Assembly: GCA_047619685.1 (NCBI GenBank)
Contig: JBLHLC010000035.1
Location: 1 to 39,672, forward strand
Source: JABDJZ01 sp047619685
Lineage (GTDB): Bacteria > Bacteroidota > Rhodothermia > Rhodothermales > UBA10348
Direction of reading: 5' to 3'
DNA: 39,672 nt
In this document: in pieces, positions 25,256-34,782 of the stretch
Position numbering within the stretch: the stretch's first letter is position 1
How the letters are laid out: every line of letters starts with the position of its first letter
Made by a program: the position numbers and the translations under genes
Notes under the pieces: model-generated
Told to the model about the DNA's origin: nothing
Database searches by the model: none
Seen by the model: the letters and a program-made list of their open reading frames with translations, nothing else

Positions 25256-27886
25256 ATGCGCTACCTGTTCTTCTCCTTGCTGGTGTCGGTGGGCCTCTTC
25301 CTTGGCCTGGCGTTTGATGCCCTACCCGCGCCGGATCTGGGCGATGATCCACCCGAACTGACGGTTCCGGAGGGATTCACGGCGGAGATTCTGTATCACC
25401 CGACAGCCGAGGACAGTAGCTCCTGGGTGTCGCTGGCCATGGATCCACGGGGGCGGTTGCTGGCATCCGACCAGTATGGATCTCTGTATCGTATTCAGCC
25501 TGCGGCGTTGGGCAGCGACCCTGCCACAACCCGTGTCGAGAAACTGGACATTGCCCTTGGGCACGCTCAGGGACTCCTTTGGGCGTTCAACAGCCTCTAC
25601 GTGGTGGTGAATAGTGAAGAGGGAGTGGATGGCAGGGGGAGCGGGCTCTACCGGGTTCTGGACACGGATGGCGACGATCAGTTCGACACGATAAACACGC
25701 TCGCCAGGTTCGAGGGCTTCGGCGAACACGGACCTCACTCGGTGATCCTGGGTCCCGATGGTTCGTCGTTGTATCTGGTGGCGGGCAATCATACGGAGCT
25801 ACCTGAATTCAGCCAATCTCTTGTGCCGCGGGTGTGGCAGGAAGACCAGGTGCTGCCGGCGATTCGGGATCCGCGCGGTCATGCGTCGGATCGGATGGCC
25901 CCCGGCGGATGGATCGCCCGGACCGACTCTGTCGCGAGTAGCTGGGAGTTGGTAAGTGCTGGCTTTCGAAACACATTCGACATCGCCTTCAACGAAGCCG
26001 GAGACCTCTTCGCGTTCGATTCCGATATGGAATGGGACCTCGGTATGCCCTGGTACCGACCCATTCGCGTGCTCCACGTCAGTAGCGGCAGCGAATTCGG
26101 CTGGCGAACGGGTTCTGGCAAGTGGCCTGCGTATTACCCCGACAACCTTCCTGGAATCGTTGACATCGGACAGGGGTCGCCGACGGGAATCGTGAGTGGG
26201 GCGAATGCCGCCTTCCCTGATCGATACCGAAAGGGGCTTTTTGTCTTCGACTGGAGCTTCGGCACCATCTATTGGGTGGGGCTTAGTCCGCAGGGGAGCA
26301 GCTATCGCGGCGAGGCCGAGGAGTTTCTCTCGGGCGTTCCTCTACCCTTGACCGATGGGCTCATCGGCCGGGATGGAGCGCTCTATTTCGCAACCGGGGG
26401 ACGGGAGTTGGACTCGTACCTGGTTCGGGTATCCTACACGGGCGGGGACGGGGTCTCGCCAACTTCTCCGCCGATCAATCTTAACCCTCAACACGCGCTC
26501 AGGCGGTCGTTGGAGGTCTTTCATGGGAGGCAGGACGCAGAGGCGGTGCGTGTGGCGTGGCCACACCTCAGCCACGAAGATCGCTTTGTCCGGTACGCAG
26601 CCCGGCTGGCGGTGGAACACCAGCCTGTCTCTACCTGGCAGGACCGCGTTTTTGCCGAGCGGGACCCCCTTCGGCGCCTTCACGGCGTCATCGCGCTGAC
26701 ACGACACGGTGATTCGACGCATCGAGGCCGGGCTTACGAAGCCCTCCTGGGTATTGACCAGGGTTCGCTGTCTGTGCCCCAACAGCTGGACCTCCTTCGC
26801 GCCTACGGCCTCGCCATTATTCGCCTCGGCGCTCCGACGGACGACCTCCGGGAGGAGATAATCGCCTCGATTGACCAGCGTTTTCCAGACACCGATGAGG
26901 CCTTGAACCGAGAGCGCGGGCGGCTTTTGGCGGCACTAGAAGCGCCAGGCATCGTCGGGAAGATGCTCGGATTGCTGGCCGTATACGGTGAGCGGGCGGA
27001 CGATGACGGGTTGCTGTCCGATTCGATCATCGTGCGGAGTGAGCAGTACGGACCGACCCTCACCGAGATGAGGGCCAACATGCCGCAGGCAAAGGAAATT
27101 GACCTGGTATTGAGCTTGCGCCAGGTTCGCACGGGTTGGACACTCGCCCAACGAGAGACCTATTTCCAGTGGTTCTTCGACGCTCTCCGTAAGAGCGGTG
27201 GAGAGAGCTATGTCGGCTTCCTCGAAAACATCCGCGCCGACGCGCTGGAGCGTGTACCACAAGCCGACCGCGACGCCCTCGCCGAACTCACCGACGCATA
27301 CTCGGTGCAGGCTCTGAACTTTGCGACCCTGCCACAACCCGAGGGGCCGGGTCGCAACTGGAACCGCAAGGAACTTGGCCTGCTGATGCAGGACGAATTG
27401 GCGAAGCCACGGAATCTGGAGGTGGGCAAGCGTATGTACACGGCAGCGTTGTGCCAGGCCTGTCACGCCATGGGTGGCGTGGGTGGGGCCATCGGGCCGG
27501 ACCTCACCCAGGTGGGGACGCGGTTCTCAAGGGGCAATATCCTCGAGGCCATCGACTCCCCGAGTTATGCCATCTCCGATCAATATGCGGCCGAGCTCCT
27601 GACGATGACCGATGGGAAGACGCACATCGGACGGGTGGTCGGAGAAGAGGATGATGTTCTCTTGCTCAACCAGAATCCCTATTCGCCGGACCAGCAGATC
27701 CGGGTGGCGAAGGCAGATATTGGTCATCGCGAGGCGTCGCCGGTCTCCATCATGCCGCCACGACTGTTGGATCGACTCAACGGGCAAGAGGTCATGGACC
27801 TCATGGCTTTCCTGCTCTCCGGCGGTGACCCTGAGCACCGTTGCTACACAAAGGAGGGCGGGTGCCTGTCCCCAAAGGACGATTGA
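25256..27886 (+). CDS. Propeller dehydrogenase-like protein with C-terminal cytochrome c domain
   Basis: An 876-aa exported protein with an N-terminal signal segment (YLFFSLLVSVGLFLGLAF). Residues about 30-390 form a sorbosone/glucose dehydrogenase-like beta-propeller (VPEGFTAEILYHP, MDPRGRLLASDQYG, HGPHSVILGPDGSSLYLVAG, FRNTFDIAFNEAGDLFAFDS, SGSEFGWRTG). Residues about 400-640 are helical, possibly HEAT-like repeats. The last about 150 residues hold a haem-binding domain with CQACH (about 735), GAIGPDLTQVGTRFSR and a Met-containing SIMPPRLLDRL tail. This matches the membrane-bound dehydrogenase plus haem-binding proteins best known from Planctomycetes and related phyla. It would oxidise a sugar or alcohol-type substrate and pass electrons to a cytochrome, plausibly the diheme cytochrome encoded just upstream. 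The cofactor and substrate are not determinable. Confidence 0.85.
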   Translation: MRYLFFSLLVSVGLFLGLAFDALPAPDLGDDPPELTVPEGFTAEILYHPTAEDSSSWVSLAMDPRGRLLASDQYGSLYRIQPAALGSDPATTRVEKLDIALGHAQGLLWAFNSLYVVVNSEEGVDGRGSGLYRVLDTDGDDQFDTINTLARFEGFGEHGPHSVILGPDGSSLYLVAGNHTELPEFSQSLVPRVWQEDQVLPAIRDPRGHASDRMAPGGWIARTDSVASSWELVSAGFRNTFDIAFNEAGDLFAFDSDMEWDLGMPWYRPIRVLHVSSGSEFGWRTGSGKWPAYYPDNLPGIVDIGQGSPTGIVSGANAAFPDRYRKGLFVFDWSFGTIYWVGLSPQGSSYRGEAEEFLSGVPLPLTDGLIGRDGALYFATGGRELDSYLVRVSYTGGDGVSPTSPPINLNPQHALRRSLEVFHGRQDAEAVRVAWPHLSHEDRFVRYAARLAVEHQPVSTWQDRVFAERDPLRRLHGVIALTRHGDSTHRGRAYEALLGIDQGSLSVPQQLDLLRAYGLAIIRLGAPTDDLREEIIASIDQRFPDTDEALNRERGRLLAALEAPGIVGKMLGLLAVYGERADDDGLLSDSIIVRSEQYGPTLTEMRANMPQAKEIDLVLSLRQVRTGWTLAQRETYFQWFFDALRKSGGESYVGFLENIRADALERVPQADRDALAELTDAYSVQALNFATLPQPEGPGRNWNRKELGLLMQDELAKPRNLEVGKRMYTAALCQACHAMGGVGGAIGPDLTQVGTRFSRGNILEAIDSPSYAISDQYAAELLTMTDGKTHIGRVVGEEDDVLLLNQNPYSPDQQIRVAKADIGHREASPVSIMPPRLLDRLNGQEVMDLMAFLLSGGDPEHRCYTKEGGCLSPKDD

Positions 27887-27893
27887 ACAGGGA

Positions 27894-28319
27894 CTAGTCA
27901 GCCCGGAGCGAGACCGCTGGATCGGCGGCGGCGGCCCGGAAAGACTGATAGCTAACCGTCAGCCAGGCTATCAAAATAGACCCGATGCCCGCGCCCGCCA
28001 GAGTGCCGAATCCGATCTCGGTATGGAACGTGAAGTCGTCCAGCCAGGATGACATCACCAGGTGAGCAACGGGAGCCGCGACCACAAATGCGCCCAAAAC
28101 CAGGACCATGAACTCGCGTGAAAGCAGCAGCACCACACTCGATACCGAGGCGCCCAGCACCTTCCTGATCCCGATCTCCTTGTTTCTCTGCTCCGCCGTG
28201 AACGAGGCCAGTCCAAACAGGCCCAGGCAAGCGATTAGGATGGCGAGACCGGCGAACGTATTGGCCAGAGTCCCTATCACGCTCTCGCTGCGATAGGTCT
28301 CCTCAAACTCGTCGTCCAT
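27894..28319 (-). pseudogene. FtsX/MacB-type ABC permease, C-terminal piece
   Basis: A 141-aa piece holding the last membrane domain of the permease: SVIGTLANTFAGLAILIACLG (TM), the conserved EQRNKEIGIRKVLGAS loop, another two hydrophobic segments and the ending AAADPAVSLRAD. It is in the same frame as the middle piece, from which it is cut off only by a TAG at 28326-28328. That stop sits where relatives have an aromatic residue between PDYPLS and EFMDDEFE. The ATG at 28319 is thus an internal methionine. It converges with the propeller-dehydrogenase gene with only 7 bases between. Confidence 0.85.
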
Positions 28320-28325
28320 AAACTC

Positions 28326-29290
28326 CTAACTGAGGGGGTAGTCCGGATTGAAGCGCTGGTACACCTTCTCCAACCCCGCAAGTGCAGCCGCAGTTTGACC
28401 AGGAGCAGTTTTGACAAACACCATATCTGTTTCCTGCGGTCGCAGCCTCATGACCACGGGCGCGATGGGTGAATAGAGGGACTTCATGTGAAAATCCTTC
28501 ACCACGCCGACGATGGTCCCGTCCGTGCCCCAAAGGTTGACCGCTTGGCCGATCGGGTCTTCCATTCCCATCGCCTCAACCGCCCGCTGGTTGACAACGT
28601 AGTTCGTGGTGTCCGCCCCGAATTCGTTGGAAAAATGACGGCCCTGGGCCAGATCAATCCCCATGGTCTCCGCGAAGTCATAACCCACGCTGATCACGCT
28701 GTACAGGGTGTTATTTCCGTCTTCTTTGCCTTCCCACTCGAAGGAAATGGTGTCATTGCCGATAGAGAGCGGATTCACGTTCGCCTGGGTAACGGCAGCG
28801 ATCCCCGGCTCAGAGAGCAGTTCCTGTCTGAAGGAGTCATACTGCTCGCTGACACCACCCTCCTGGGTCAGGTAGAGGACGTTCTCCCTGTCAACACCCA
28901 GGTCCTTACTCCGGACATAGCTCAGTTGTTGATAGATGGTGAACGTGCCGACAATCAGGATGATGGACATCATGAACTGAAAAACAACGAGACCCTTTCG
29001 AAGGCCGGCTCCCTGGGATGTGCCCTTGGTGTTGCCTTTCAGGACGCCAACAACACTGAATCCGGACAGATACAGCGCCGGGTAGGAGCCCGCCAGGAAC
29101 CCGGTGATGAGCGCAAGGCCTGCAAACAGAGAGAGCGTGGACAAACTCAAACTGGAGAAACTCATCGCCGTGTCCGTGATGCCGCTGAACGCAGGGAGTA
29201 GGACCGCCACCAGGATCATGGCCAGGATGAAAGCAAGCGTGGCCGTCAGCAGCGACTCCCCGATGAACTGGCGCGCCAGGAGAGATCGCG
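28326..29290 (-). pseudogene. FtsX/MacB-type ABC permease, middle piece
   Basis: The middle of the permease. The listed frame from an ATG covers 28326-29219 (297 aa), but homologous sequence continues upstream in the same frame to about 29290 (LLARQFIGESLLTATLAF), so the true protein did not start there. It has TM segments (LFAGLALITGFLAGSYPALYLS), the RKGLVVFQFMMSIILIVGTF segment and a second periplasmic MacB-like domain ending in NPDYPLS. It ends in an in-frame amber codon at 28326-28328. Relatives continue directly into the C-terminal piece. Complete members are about 800 aa and are the membrane part of a MacB-like efflux or lipoprotein-type exporter. Confidence 0.85.
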
Positions 29291-29896
29291 TGACCCCCAG
29301 AAATCCATCTGGAGGCTCGATGCGCTGGGAAGGTCTTTGAAGACGGCCGTCAACTGAACGTCGATGCGATTATCTACCCGGAACGTGGTCCCCAGAAGGT
29401 CCTCGCGCGTGCGCCAATCCGCACCCAGATGGCGCTCCACCATCGACTCGGACATGGCAACGGAGAGTGGGTCGAGGAGGGCCGTCTCCGGATCCCCGAC
29501 TATCATGGGCAGCTTGAAGATGGCGAAGAAGTCGGGCCCGAAGTAGCGACCGGGGGCCCTCAGCGCCGTGTTTTCGCGCGAAAACAGCATCTCGTGCTCC
29601 CAACTTCCCAGGGCCGTATGGGTGATCTCCGGGTAGTCATCGGCGAGGGCAGCTGCCAGCGGTTTAGGAAGCGACGTGGTGCTCACCCGGTTCTCGCCGA
29701 ACGTGGCGTGGCGCATCACCTGGTAGACCTGATCCCCGTCTTCCAGATAGGTATCGTAGCTCAGTTCGTCCTGCACCCACAACGCAATGAAGAAGCTGCA
29801 GGCGAGTCCGATGGCCAGACCAGCAATGTTGATGAACGAATACGCCTTGTGCCGGCGAATATTGCGAACGGCCGTGACCAGATAGTTTCTAAACAT
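29246..29896 (-). pseudogene. FtsX/MacB-type ABC permease, N-terminal piece
   Basis: The N-terminus with the family's typical opening (MFRNYLVTAVRNIRRHKAYS, then FINIAGLAIGLACSFFIALW) and the first part of the periplasmic MacB domain (ADDYPEITHTALG, YFGPDFFAIFKLPMIVGD). Homology ends at SLQMDF near 29300, after which the frame drifts for about 15 residues and stops. The next recognisable sequence (middle piece) belongs about 130-150 residues further along the family. An internal deletion has therefore removed the rest of the first periplasmic domain and the following membrane segments, and has shifted the frame by two. No ATPase gene is next to it. Confidence 0.85.
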
Positions 29897-30224
29897 TGCG
29901 GAAGCGTAGGGGAGGCGGCAAGGCTTGGTTCGAGGAACGGCCGCAAGTCAGGGCCGGAAAGACAACCAATAGACCCGCGGTGAGGCCGGGTGGTTTGCAT
30001 TGGCTCCCTGATCGCTGATACGGAGGTGCTAATAAATTACCACGCTTGCCGCGAGAAAGTTGCGCGTGTTGGGCACACATCGCACCAAAGACACTCAGTC
30101 GGCGAGCTTCCGCCTCGCTCAAAAGCCCGTCCGGCGTCCGATCTGCCATTCAACGTTCCTATTCGTTTCGGCCCTTGTCGCAATTCTGTCAATAATGTCC
30201 GTTCTCTCTCATGGAGTTCCCCCT

Positions 30225-30247
30225 AATCCCTTTTGAATAAAGGGTTT
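30225..30247. promoter_or_regulatory. Hairpin upstream of the T9SS cargo gene
   Basis: AATCCCTTT (30225-30233) pairs with AAAGGGTTT (30239-30247) around a TGAAT loop, with one T-T mismatch. It lies 108 bases before the start codon, so it may be an operator, a leader hairpin or a weak terminator. Confidence 0.4.
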
Positions 30248-30345
30248 GGAGTGCGGAGCGCCGCTCTGGCCGATGTTTCATCCCCACCTGGTTTCGGCTG
30301 GATAACCGAGTAAGGGGTTTGTGAGCCACCATTACTATTCGAAAC

Positions 30346-30350
30346 GAGGG
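30346..30350 (+). promoter_or_regulatory. Ribosome binding site deciding a TTG start
   Basis: GAGGG ends 5 bases before the TTG at 30356. The TTG begins a perfect signal peptide, so this unusual start codon is preferred. Confidence 0.55.
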
Positions 30351-30355
30351 ATACG

Positions 30356-33300
30356 TTGCTGAGCAAAGTCTTAGCCCTACTGCTGCTGTTGGGCGCCGTT
30401 GCCACAGGAGCCTTTGCACAGCCGGTTTTTACGGGCGATGCCGTGGCAGACTTCGCAGGCGTTCCCGATGTCATGGTCGTACCCGACCCTGGCGGTACCA
30501 CCGATGTTGCGGTGCCGGCGGGCGTGTTGGACTCGGGCTGGGATCTGAAGGATTTATACTTTGTCTATGATCCCACCACCGATATCGCCTATTTCGGGGT
30601 CGATTGTGACTTGACGATCTGTGGCGATGCCGACGCCGACGGCGATCCTGGCGGCACATCTGCTGGATTGACCGGCAATTTCGGCATCGACCGGCCCGAC
30701 TACTCCATCACAGAGTTTCTCGCGATTACCCTCGATACCAACGGGGACTATAGTCCGGGCACGGGTGCTGGGTTCGATGCTGTCTTTGGGGTGTGCTCGG
30801 ACGGAACGGGCATCGCCCTCTGTTCCTCCGTCCCAGGGTTCGGCGGCTACTCTTTTTCCGGCGTCGTGGGATCCGGCTTTGTGACCGGGATCTCTTCTTT
30901 CTGGTTAGGTGCTCTCCCGAACCCGGTCAGTCTGTTCGCCAGTCCCAGCGGGGCAGCCCCGGACATCGAATTCACCATCGCGGCCTTTTCTACGTTGCCC
31001 GGATTCTCGTTCACACCGGGCGAAGGTTTTGAATTCGGCCTGAATGTGGCGCATGGTTCGCTGGATGATGCCGGCATTGGCGAAGACTTCATGCCAGGGT
31101 CGGGGACGGTATCCACGATCAGCGTCCGCATCGGCGCGGCGCCGGTAGCCACGCCCCCGTCCGCGCCGACCGTCACTGAGAATGCCGTAAACGTGGCCCT
31201 AGCCGATGACATTCAGGTTGCCGACGCCGACGCCGGCGACACCCAGACGGCTACCTTCACGGTTACAGGCGGAACCGTCACGCTGGGGACCACCGGCATC
31301 ACCTTTGGGGGAGGCGGCAACGCAGCGGCCAGCTTCACCGCTTCAGGAACGCTGAGCGCACTCAACACCGCGCTCGACGCCGCCACCTTCACGCCGATCG
31401 CGAACCTGTTCGGCACCAATGTGGCCACCATCGCCTTCAAGACGAACGATGGCCTGGTAGATTCCAATACGGCTTCGGTCACATTCAGTATCGCGGCGGC
31501 GAGCGACTACGGCGACGCGCCCGAGATCGCGAACACGGGCTTTGCTGCGGACTATCCGGTGGACGAGGGGGCCGGCGGCGCGCGCCATGCTGTGCTCACC
31601 ACCGTGGCCCACCGCCTCGGCGCTTCGGTTGACATTGATCCTGACGGTCAGGCGAACGCTGATGCCTCCGGCGATGATGGCGACGGGTCTGACGATGAGG
31701 ATGGCGTAGTCTTCAATACTCCGTTTCTTGTTGCCGCGGCCAGTGACGGCATCGCCTCGGTACAAATCACGACGTACGGGGACGGCTACCTGTCGGCGTG
31801 GATTGACTTCGATCAGGACGGTGCTTGGGGAAACGAGGCCACGGCGACGGGCGAAGAGGTGATCAGCAACCTCTCGACGGGCACTGCGGCGACTTCTGTC
31901 GTAACGGTTCATCAGATTACGTTGGGGATGGGCGCCACCGCCGGGACCTCGTATATGCGCGTGCGTTTCTGTTCGACGAGCGCGGACTGTGACACTCCGA
32001 TTGGAGCCTCCCTCGACGGAGAGGTCGAAGACTACGAGGTCACGCTGATTGACGAAGATGTGGCATACACCCTGGCCATCGATCTCGATGATATTACTTT
32101 TGACACCATCATCGTGGTTGGCGCAAACACATGTTTTGTGGATGGTGGCACGAACGTCCTGTGTGTCCCGACCACACCGATGACCAATGTGGTCGTGGAC
32201 GGAACGGCCGGCAACGACACGCTCACGATAGACTACTCCGCTGGCGATCCTCTCCCCAACGGCGCGACGTTCAACGCGGGCGGCCAATCAGGAACGCCTG
32301 GTGATTCCATGGTCCTCAATGGCACTCCGGGAGTCGACGTAACGCATACCTTCTCGAATGCGAATGATGGAACGATCCTGGTGGGGGCCTCGCTCATCAC
32401 CTACACGGGCCTGGAGCCCATTGCGGACAATCTGGACCCCGCAAACCGGGTTTTCACGTTCAACAGCGCCAATGCAGCAGAGTTGATCACTCTCAGTGAC
32501 TACGGCACGCCCGACGACGGGGTCTCACTCATAGACTCCGACGACGGCGAAAGCGTCGCGTTCACCAACCCGACAGTTTCGTTGACCATCAACGCTGGGG
32601 ACGGTGCGCAGACGATGGCGCTCGGACTCCTGGACACGGCCGCCGCCGTGTTGCCCACCATCACGGTGGTGGTAAACGGAGACGCGGACGAGGACATCTT
32701 CAACGTGGTGCCCGTTCCGGCCGCGGCACCAGGCCCTGGGTACACCACCTACACGCTTAACGGAGGCGCTCCCACCACCTGCACGGGTGACATATTCAAC
32801 CTGGCTTCCGGTACCGCGCCCGCGGGTCAAACGCTGGCGTCGGGTACGGTTACGCCGGCGGCGTCAGGTGCGATCTTGTTCACCACAATGGAAGTCCTTG
32901 GGTTCGCCTCGGTTGACATCCAGTTCTCGAGCGCCACGTTTGACGACAACCCGGTCTTCCCAGGGGATGACATCACGCTCACGGTGACGGCCACCAACGA
33001 CGCCGCCGCCGCCGATCAGTCACAGTGCGTAACAATAGACCTGTCGGCTCTCACGAGCATCCTTAACGCGACCTCACCGCCACTTCCGGGGGCAATTGTC
33101 AGCGCCGGTACATTCGATACCGGCACCTTCATCTGGACCATTCCCACGCTGGACGTCGGCGCCTCCGAAACGCTGGCCATCACGTTCGTGGTGGACACGC
33201 AGCTCGCCGGGGCATTCGACTGGACCGTCACCGCCTCAAGCGGAAACACGGAAGCCAATGCCGGTGACAACTCCGCCATAGTAGCCCTGACCGTGGACCA

Positions 33301-34717
33301 GCCGTTCGTATTCCCGGCCAAGGCCCACGCCCAGTCGGCGGTCTTCAAGACACTAGGGTCCGGGCTGGAACGTATGGTCCTGGGACTCTACGGTGGGTCC
33401 CCGGGCGTTGAGGGCGCCGTGTGGTGCCGAGTACCGGAGCCGGATACGGTGGTCTTCACCGTAGTCGGTCTTGGGACGGTCTACAAGACGTGTTCAGAAG
33501 GCCTTCCAGCTGTGAATGGGACTTTCCTGCCGCTGTACGTAAATGACCTTTGGCAGGACGAGACCGGACTCTCGGCCGGCCGGATCTATATGACCACCTG
33601 GGGCTCGCAGGGTCTCTACTACTCGGACGATGACGGCGAAAGCTGGACGGCGATCGAGCCGAATCTGGGCGATGGCTTCGGCGGAGCCGCCGGTTGGGTG
33701 AACGTCTACGCGATTACCGAAGACGCGACCGACGGCATCCTGTACATCTCGGCCAACAACGGCAAGGTTTTCCGGTCGCTGAACAACGGTACGGCCTGGC
33801 AGGAGGTGTCGTCACTCCCGGAAGGGCCGGCCGATACGCCCTGGTCACTTCGTTCCCACACGTCCACACCAGGAACCCTCTTCGCCGGCACGTTCGGCAA
33901 AGGTGTCTACGTCTCGACGGACTACGGACTGAGCTGGGATGTCTTGAACGGCAATATCACGACCGTTGGCCCGAGTAATCTTGTAGCCGAGCAGGCTGGA
34001 TACATTTTCGATCTGGAGATGGTCGAGACCGGCGGGTTCGACTATCTGTTTGCGGGCACAAGCCGCGGCATTTGGAGAATGGATTACGCCGCCGCCCAGG
34101 AATGGGCAGAACTCGACGCCGACCAGGGGATGCTCACGCCCAGCGGCGTAGCGCCAGAGGTTCGGTCATTGGAGTTTGGCGACATGGACAACAGCGGCCT
34201 CGATGAACTCTATGCCGTCACGAGGGGCTTTGGCGTGGTCCAGCACCTGACTCCGCTGGCGGCAGCTCCGGTTGCCGGTGATCTGAATGGATTCGCCCTG
34301 AGAGGGGTCGAAGTTACGATGCTGGCGATCTCTCCCAGTGGGACTCTGTTTGCTGGCACCAATGACGGCGGCTTCTACGAAATGGAGGCCGGTAGCATCG
34401 TCGTTGACGGTGGCACGTCAACCTCTTCGGAGTTTGATCCGACCGAAGTGCCGGACGGTTACGTGCTCGACCAGAACTACCCCAACCCGTTCAATCCTCA
34501 GACAATCATCCGATTCGCGCTTCCCGAGACCGGGAAGGTGCGCCTAGTCGTGGTCGACATGCTCGGCCGGTCGGTGCGAGCCCTGGTAGACGGCCAGATA
34601 TCAGCGGGCACTCACGAGGTGACCTTCGACGCAGGCCAGCTTCCAAGCGGGACCTATCTCTACCGGTTAGAGGCCGAAGGGTTGGCGATCACAAGACGGC
34701 TTTCTCTCGTCAAGTAG
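30356..34717 (+). CDS. Large secreted protein with GEVEDY domain and T9SS sorting domain
   Basis: 1453 aa, starting with TTG. The signal peptide is residues 1-21 (LLLLLGAVATGAFA). An Ig/cadherin-like region lies at about 260-380. A GEVEDY domain starts at SDYGDAPE (about 382) and ends at the motif GEVEDYEV (about 555); it contains the acidic, probably calcium-binding DDGDGSDDEDG. Further beta-rich and DUF11-like repeats cover about 560-990. A BNR/sortilin-like propeller is at about 1000-1290 (YYSDDDGESWTAIEP, VFRSLNNGTAWQEV, YVSTDYGLSWDVLNG). The last about 80 residues are a type A T9SS sorting domain: QNYPNPFNPQTIIRFALPE, then VRLVVVDMLGRSVR, LPSGTYLYRLEA and a closing RRLSLVK. The protein is therefore exported through the Sec and T9SS routes to the surface or medium, perhaps as an adhesin or matrix protein. 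No T9SS machinery genes lie in the window. Confidence 0.9.
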   Translation: MLSKVLALLLLLGAVATGAFAQPVFTGDAVADFAGVPDVMVVPDPGGTTDVAVPAGVLDSGWDLKDLYFVYDPTTDIAYFGVDCDLTICGDADADGDPGGTSAGLTGNFGIDRPDYSITEFLAITLDTNGDYSPGTGAGFDAVFGVCSDGTGIALCSSVPGFGGYSFSGVVGSGFVTGISSFWLGALPNPVSLFASPSGAAPDIEFTIAAFSTLPGFSFTPGEGFEFGLNVAHGSLDDAGIGEDFMPGSGTVSTISVRIGAAPVATPPSAPTVTENAVNVALADDIQVADADAGDTQTATFTVTGGTVTLGTTGITFGGGGNAAASFTASGTLSALNTALDAATFTPIANLFGTNVATIAFKTNDGLVDSNTASVTFSIAAASDYGDAPEIANTGFAADYPVDEGAGGARHAVLTTVAHRLGASVDIDPDGQANADASGDDGDGSDDEDGVVFNTPFLVAAASDGIASVQITTYGDGYLSAWIDFDQDGAWGNEATATGEEVISNLSTGTAATSVVTVHQITLGMGATAGTSYMRVRFCSTSADCDTPIGASLDGEVEDYEVTLIDEDVAYTLAIDLDDITFDTIIVVGANTCFVDGGTNVLCVPTTPMTNVVVDGTAGNDTLTIDYSAGDPLPNGATFNAGGQSGTPGDSMVLNGTPGVDVTHTFSNANDGTILVGASLITYTGLEPIADNLDPANRVFTFNSANAAELITLSDYGTPDDGVSLIDSDDGESVAFTNPTVSLTINAGDGAQTMALGLLDTAAAVLPTITVVVNGDADEDIFNVVPVPAAAPGPGYTTYTLNGGAPTTCTGDIFNLASGTAPAGQTLASGTVTPAASGAILFTTMEVLGFASVDIQFSSATFDDNPVFPGDDITLTVTATNDAAAADQSQCVTIDLSALTSILNATSPPLPGAIVSAGTFDTGTFIWTIPTLDVGASETLAITFVVDTQLAGAFDWTVTASSGNTEANAGDNSAIVALTVDQPFVFPAKAHAQSAVFKTLGSGLERMVLGLYGGSPGVEGAVWCRVPEPDTVVFTVVGLGTVYKTCSEGLPAVNGTFLPLYVNDLWQDETGLSAGRIYMTTWGSQGLYYSDDDGESWTAIEPNLGDGFGGAAGWVNVYAITEDATDGILYISANNGKVFRSLNNGTAWQEVSSLPEGPADTPWSLRSHTSTPGTLFAGTFGKGVYVSTDYGLSWDVLNGNITTVGPSNLVAEQAGYIFDLEMVETGGFDYLFAGTSRGIWRMDYAAAQEWAELDADQGMLTPSGVAPEVRSLEFGDMDNSGLDELYAVTRGFGVVQHLTPLAAAPVAGDLNGFALRGVEVTMLAISPSGTLFAGTNDGGFYEMEAGSIVVDGGTSTSSEFDPTEVPDGYVLDQNYPNPFNPQTIIRFALPETGKVRLVVVDMLGRSVRALVDGQISAGTHEVTFDAGQLPSGTYLYRLEAEGLAITRRLSLVK

Positions 34718-34743
34718 CGAGGAGATAGCTGCACGACCCGCCA

Positions 34744-34757
34744 GGGGGGCTGCCCCC
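34744..34757. terminator. GC hairpin between convergent genes
   Basis: GGGGG (34744-34748) and CCCCC (34753-34757) form a short stem around GCTG, in the 65-base gap between the T9SS cargo gene and the convergent GNAT gene. There is no T-tract, so termination is only suggested by position. Confidence 0.35.
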
Positions 34758-34782
34758 ACAGGGCCCCGCTTACTCAACCGCC

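Larger units (their letters stand above)
29897..30355. other. Divergent non-coding region upstream of the T9SS cargo gene
   Basis: A 459-base A+T-richer region between the broken permease gene and the large plus-strand gene. A minus-strand frame at 29889-30149 looks random. The only clear features are the hairpin at 30225-30247 and the ribosome binding site before the TTG start. Confidence 0.5.

Noticed and set aside
28326..28328. Amber codon as a site of stop-codon recoding (for example pyrrolysine)
   Set aside because: The same gene carries a large out-of-frame deletion upstream, so ordinary gene decay explains the stop better.
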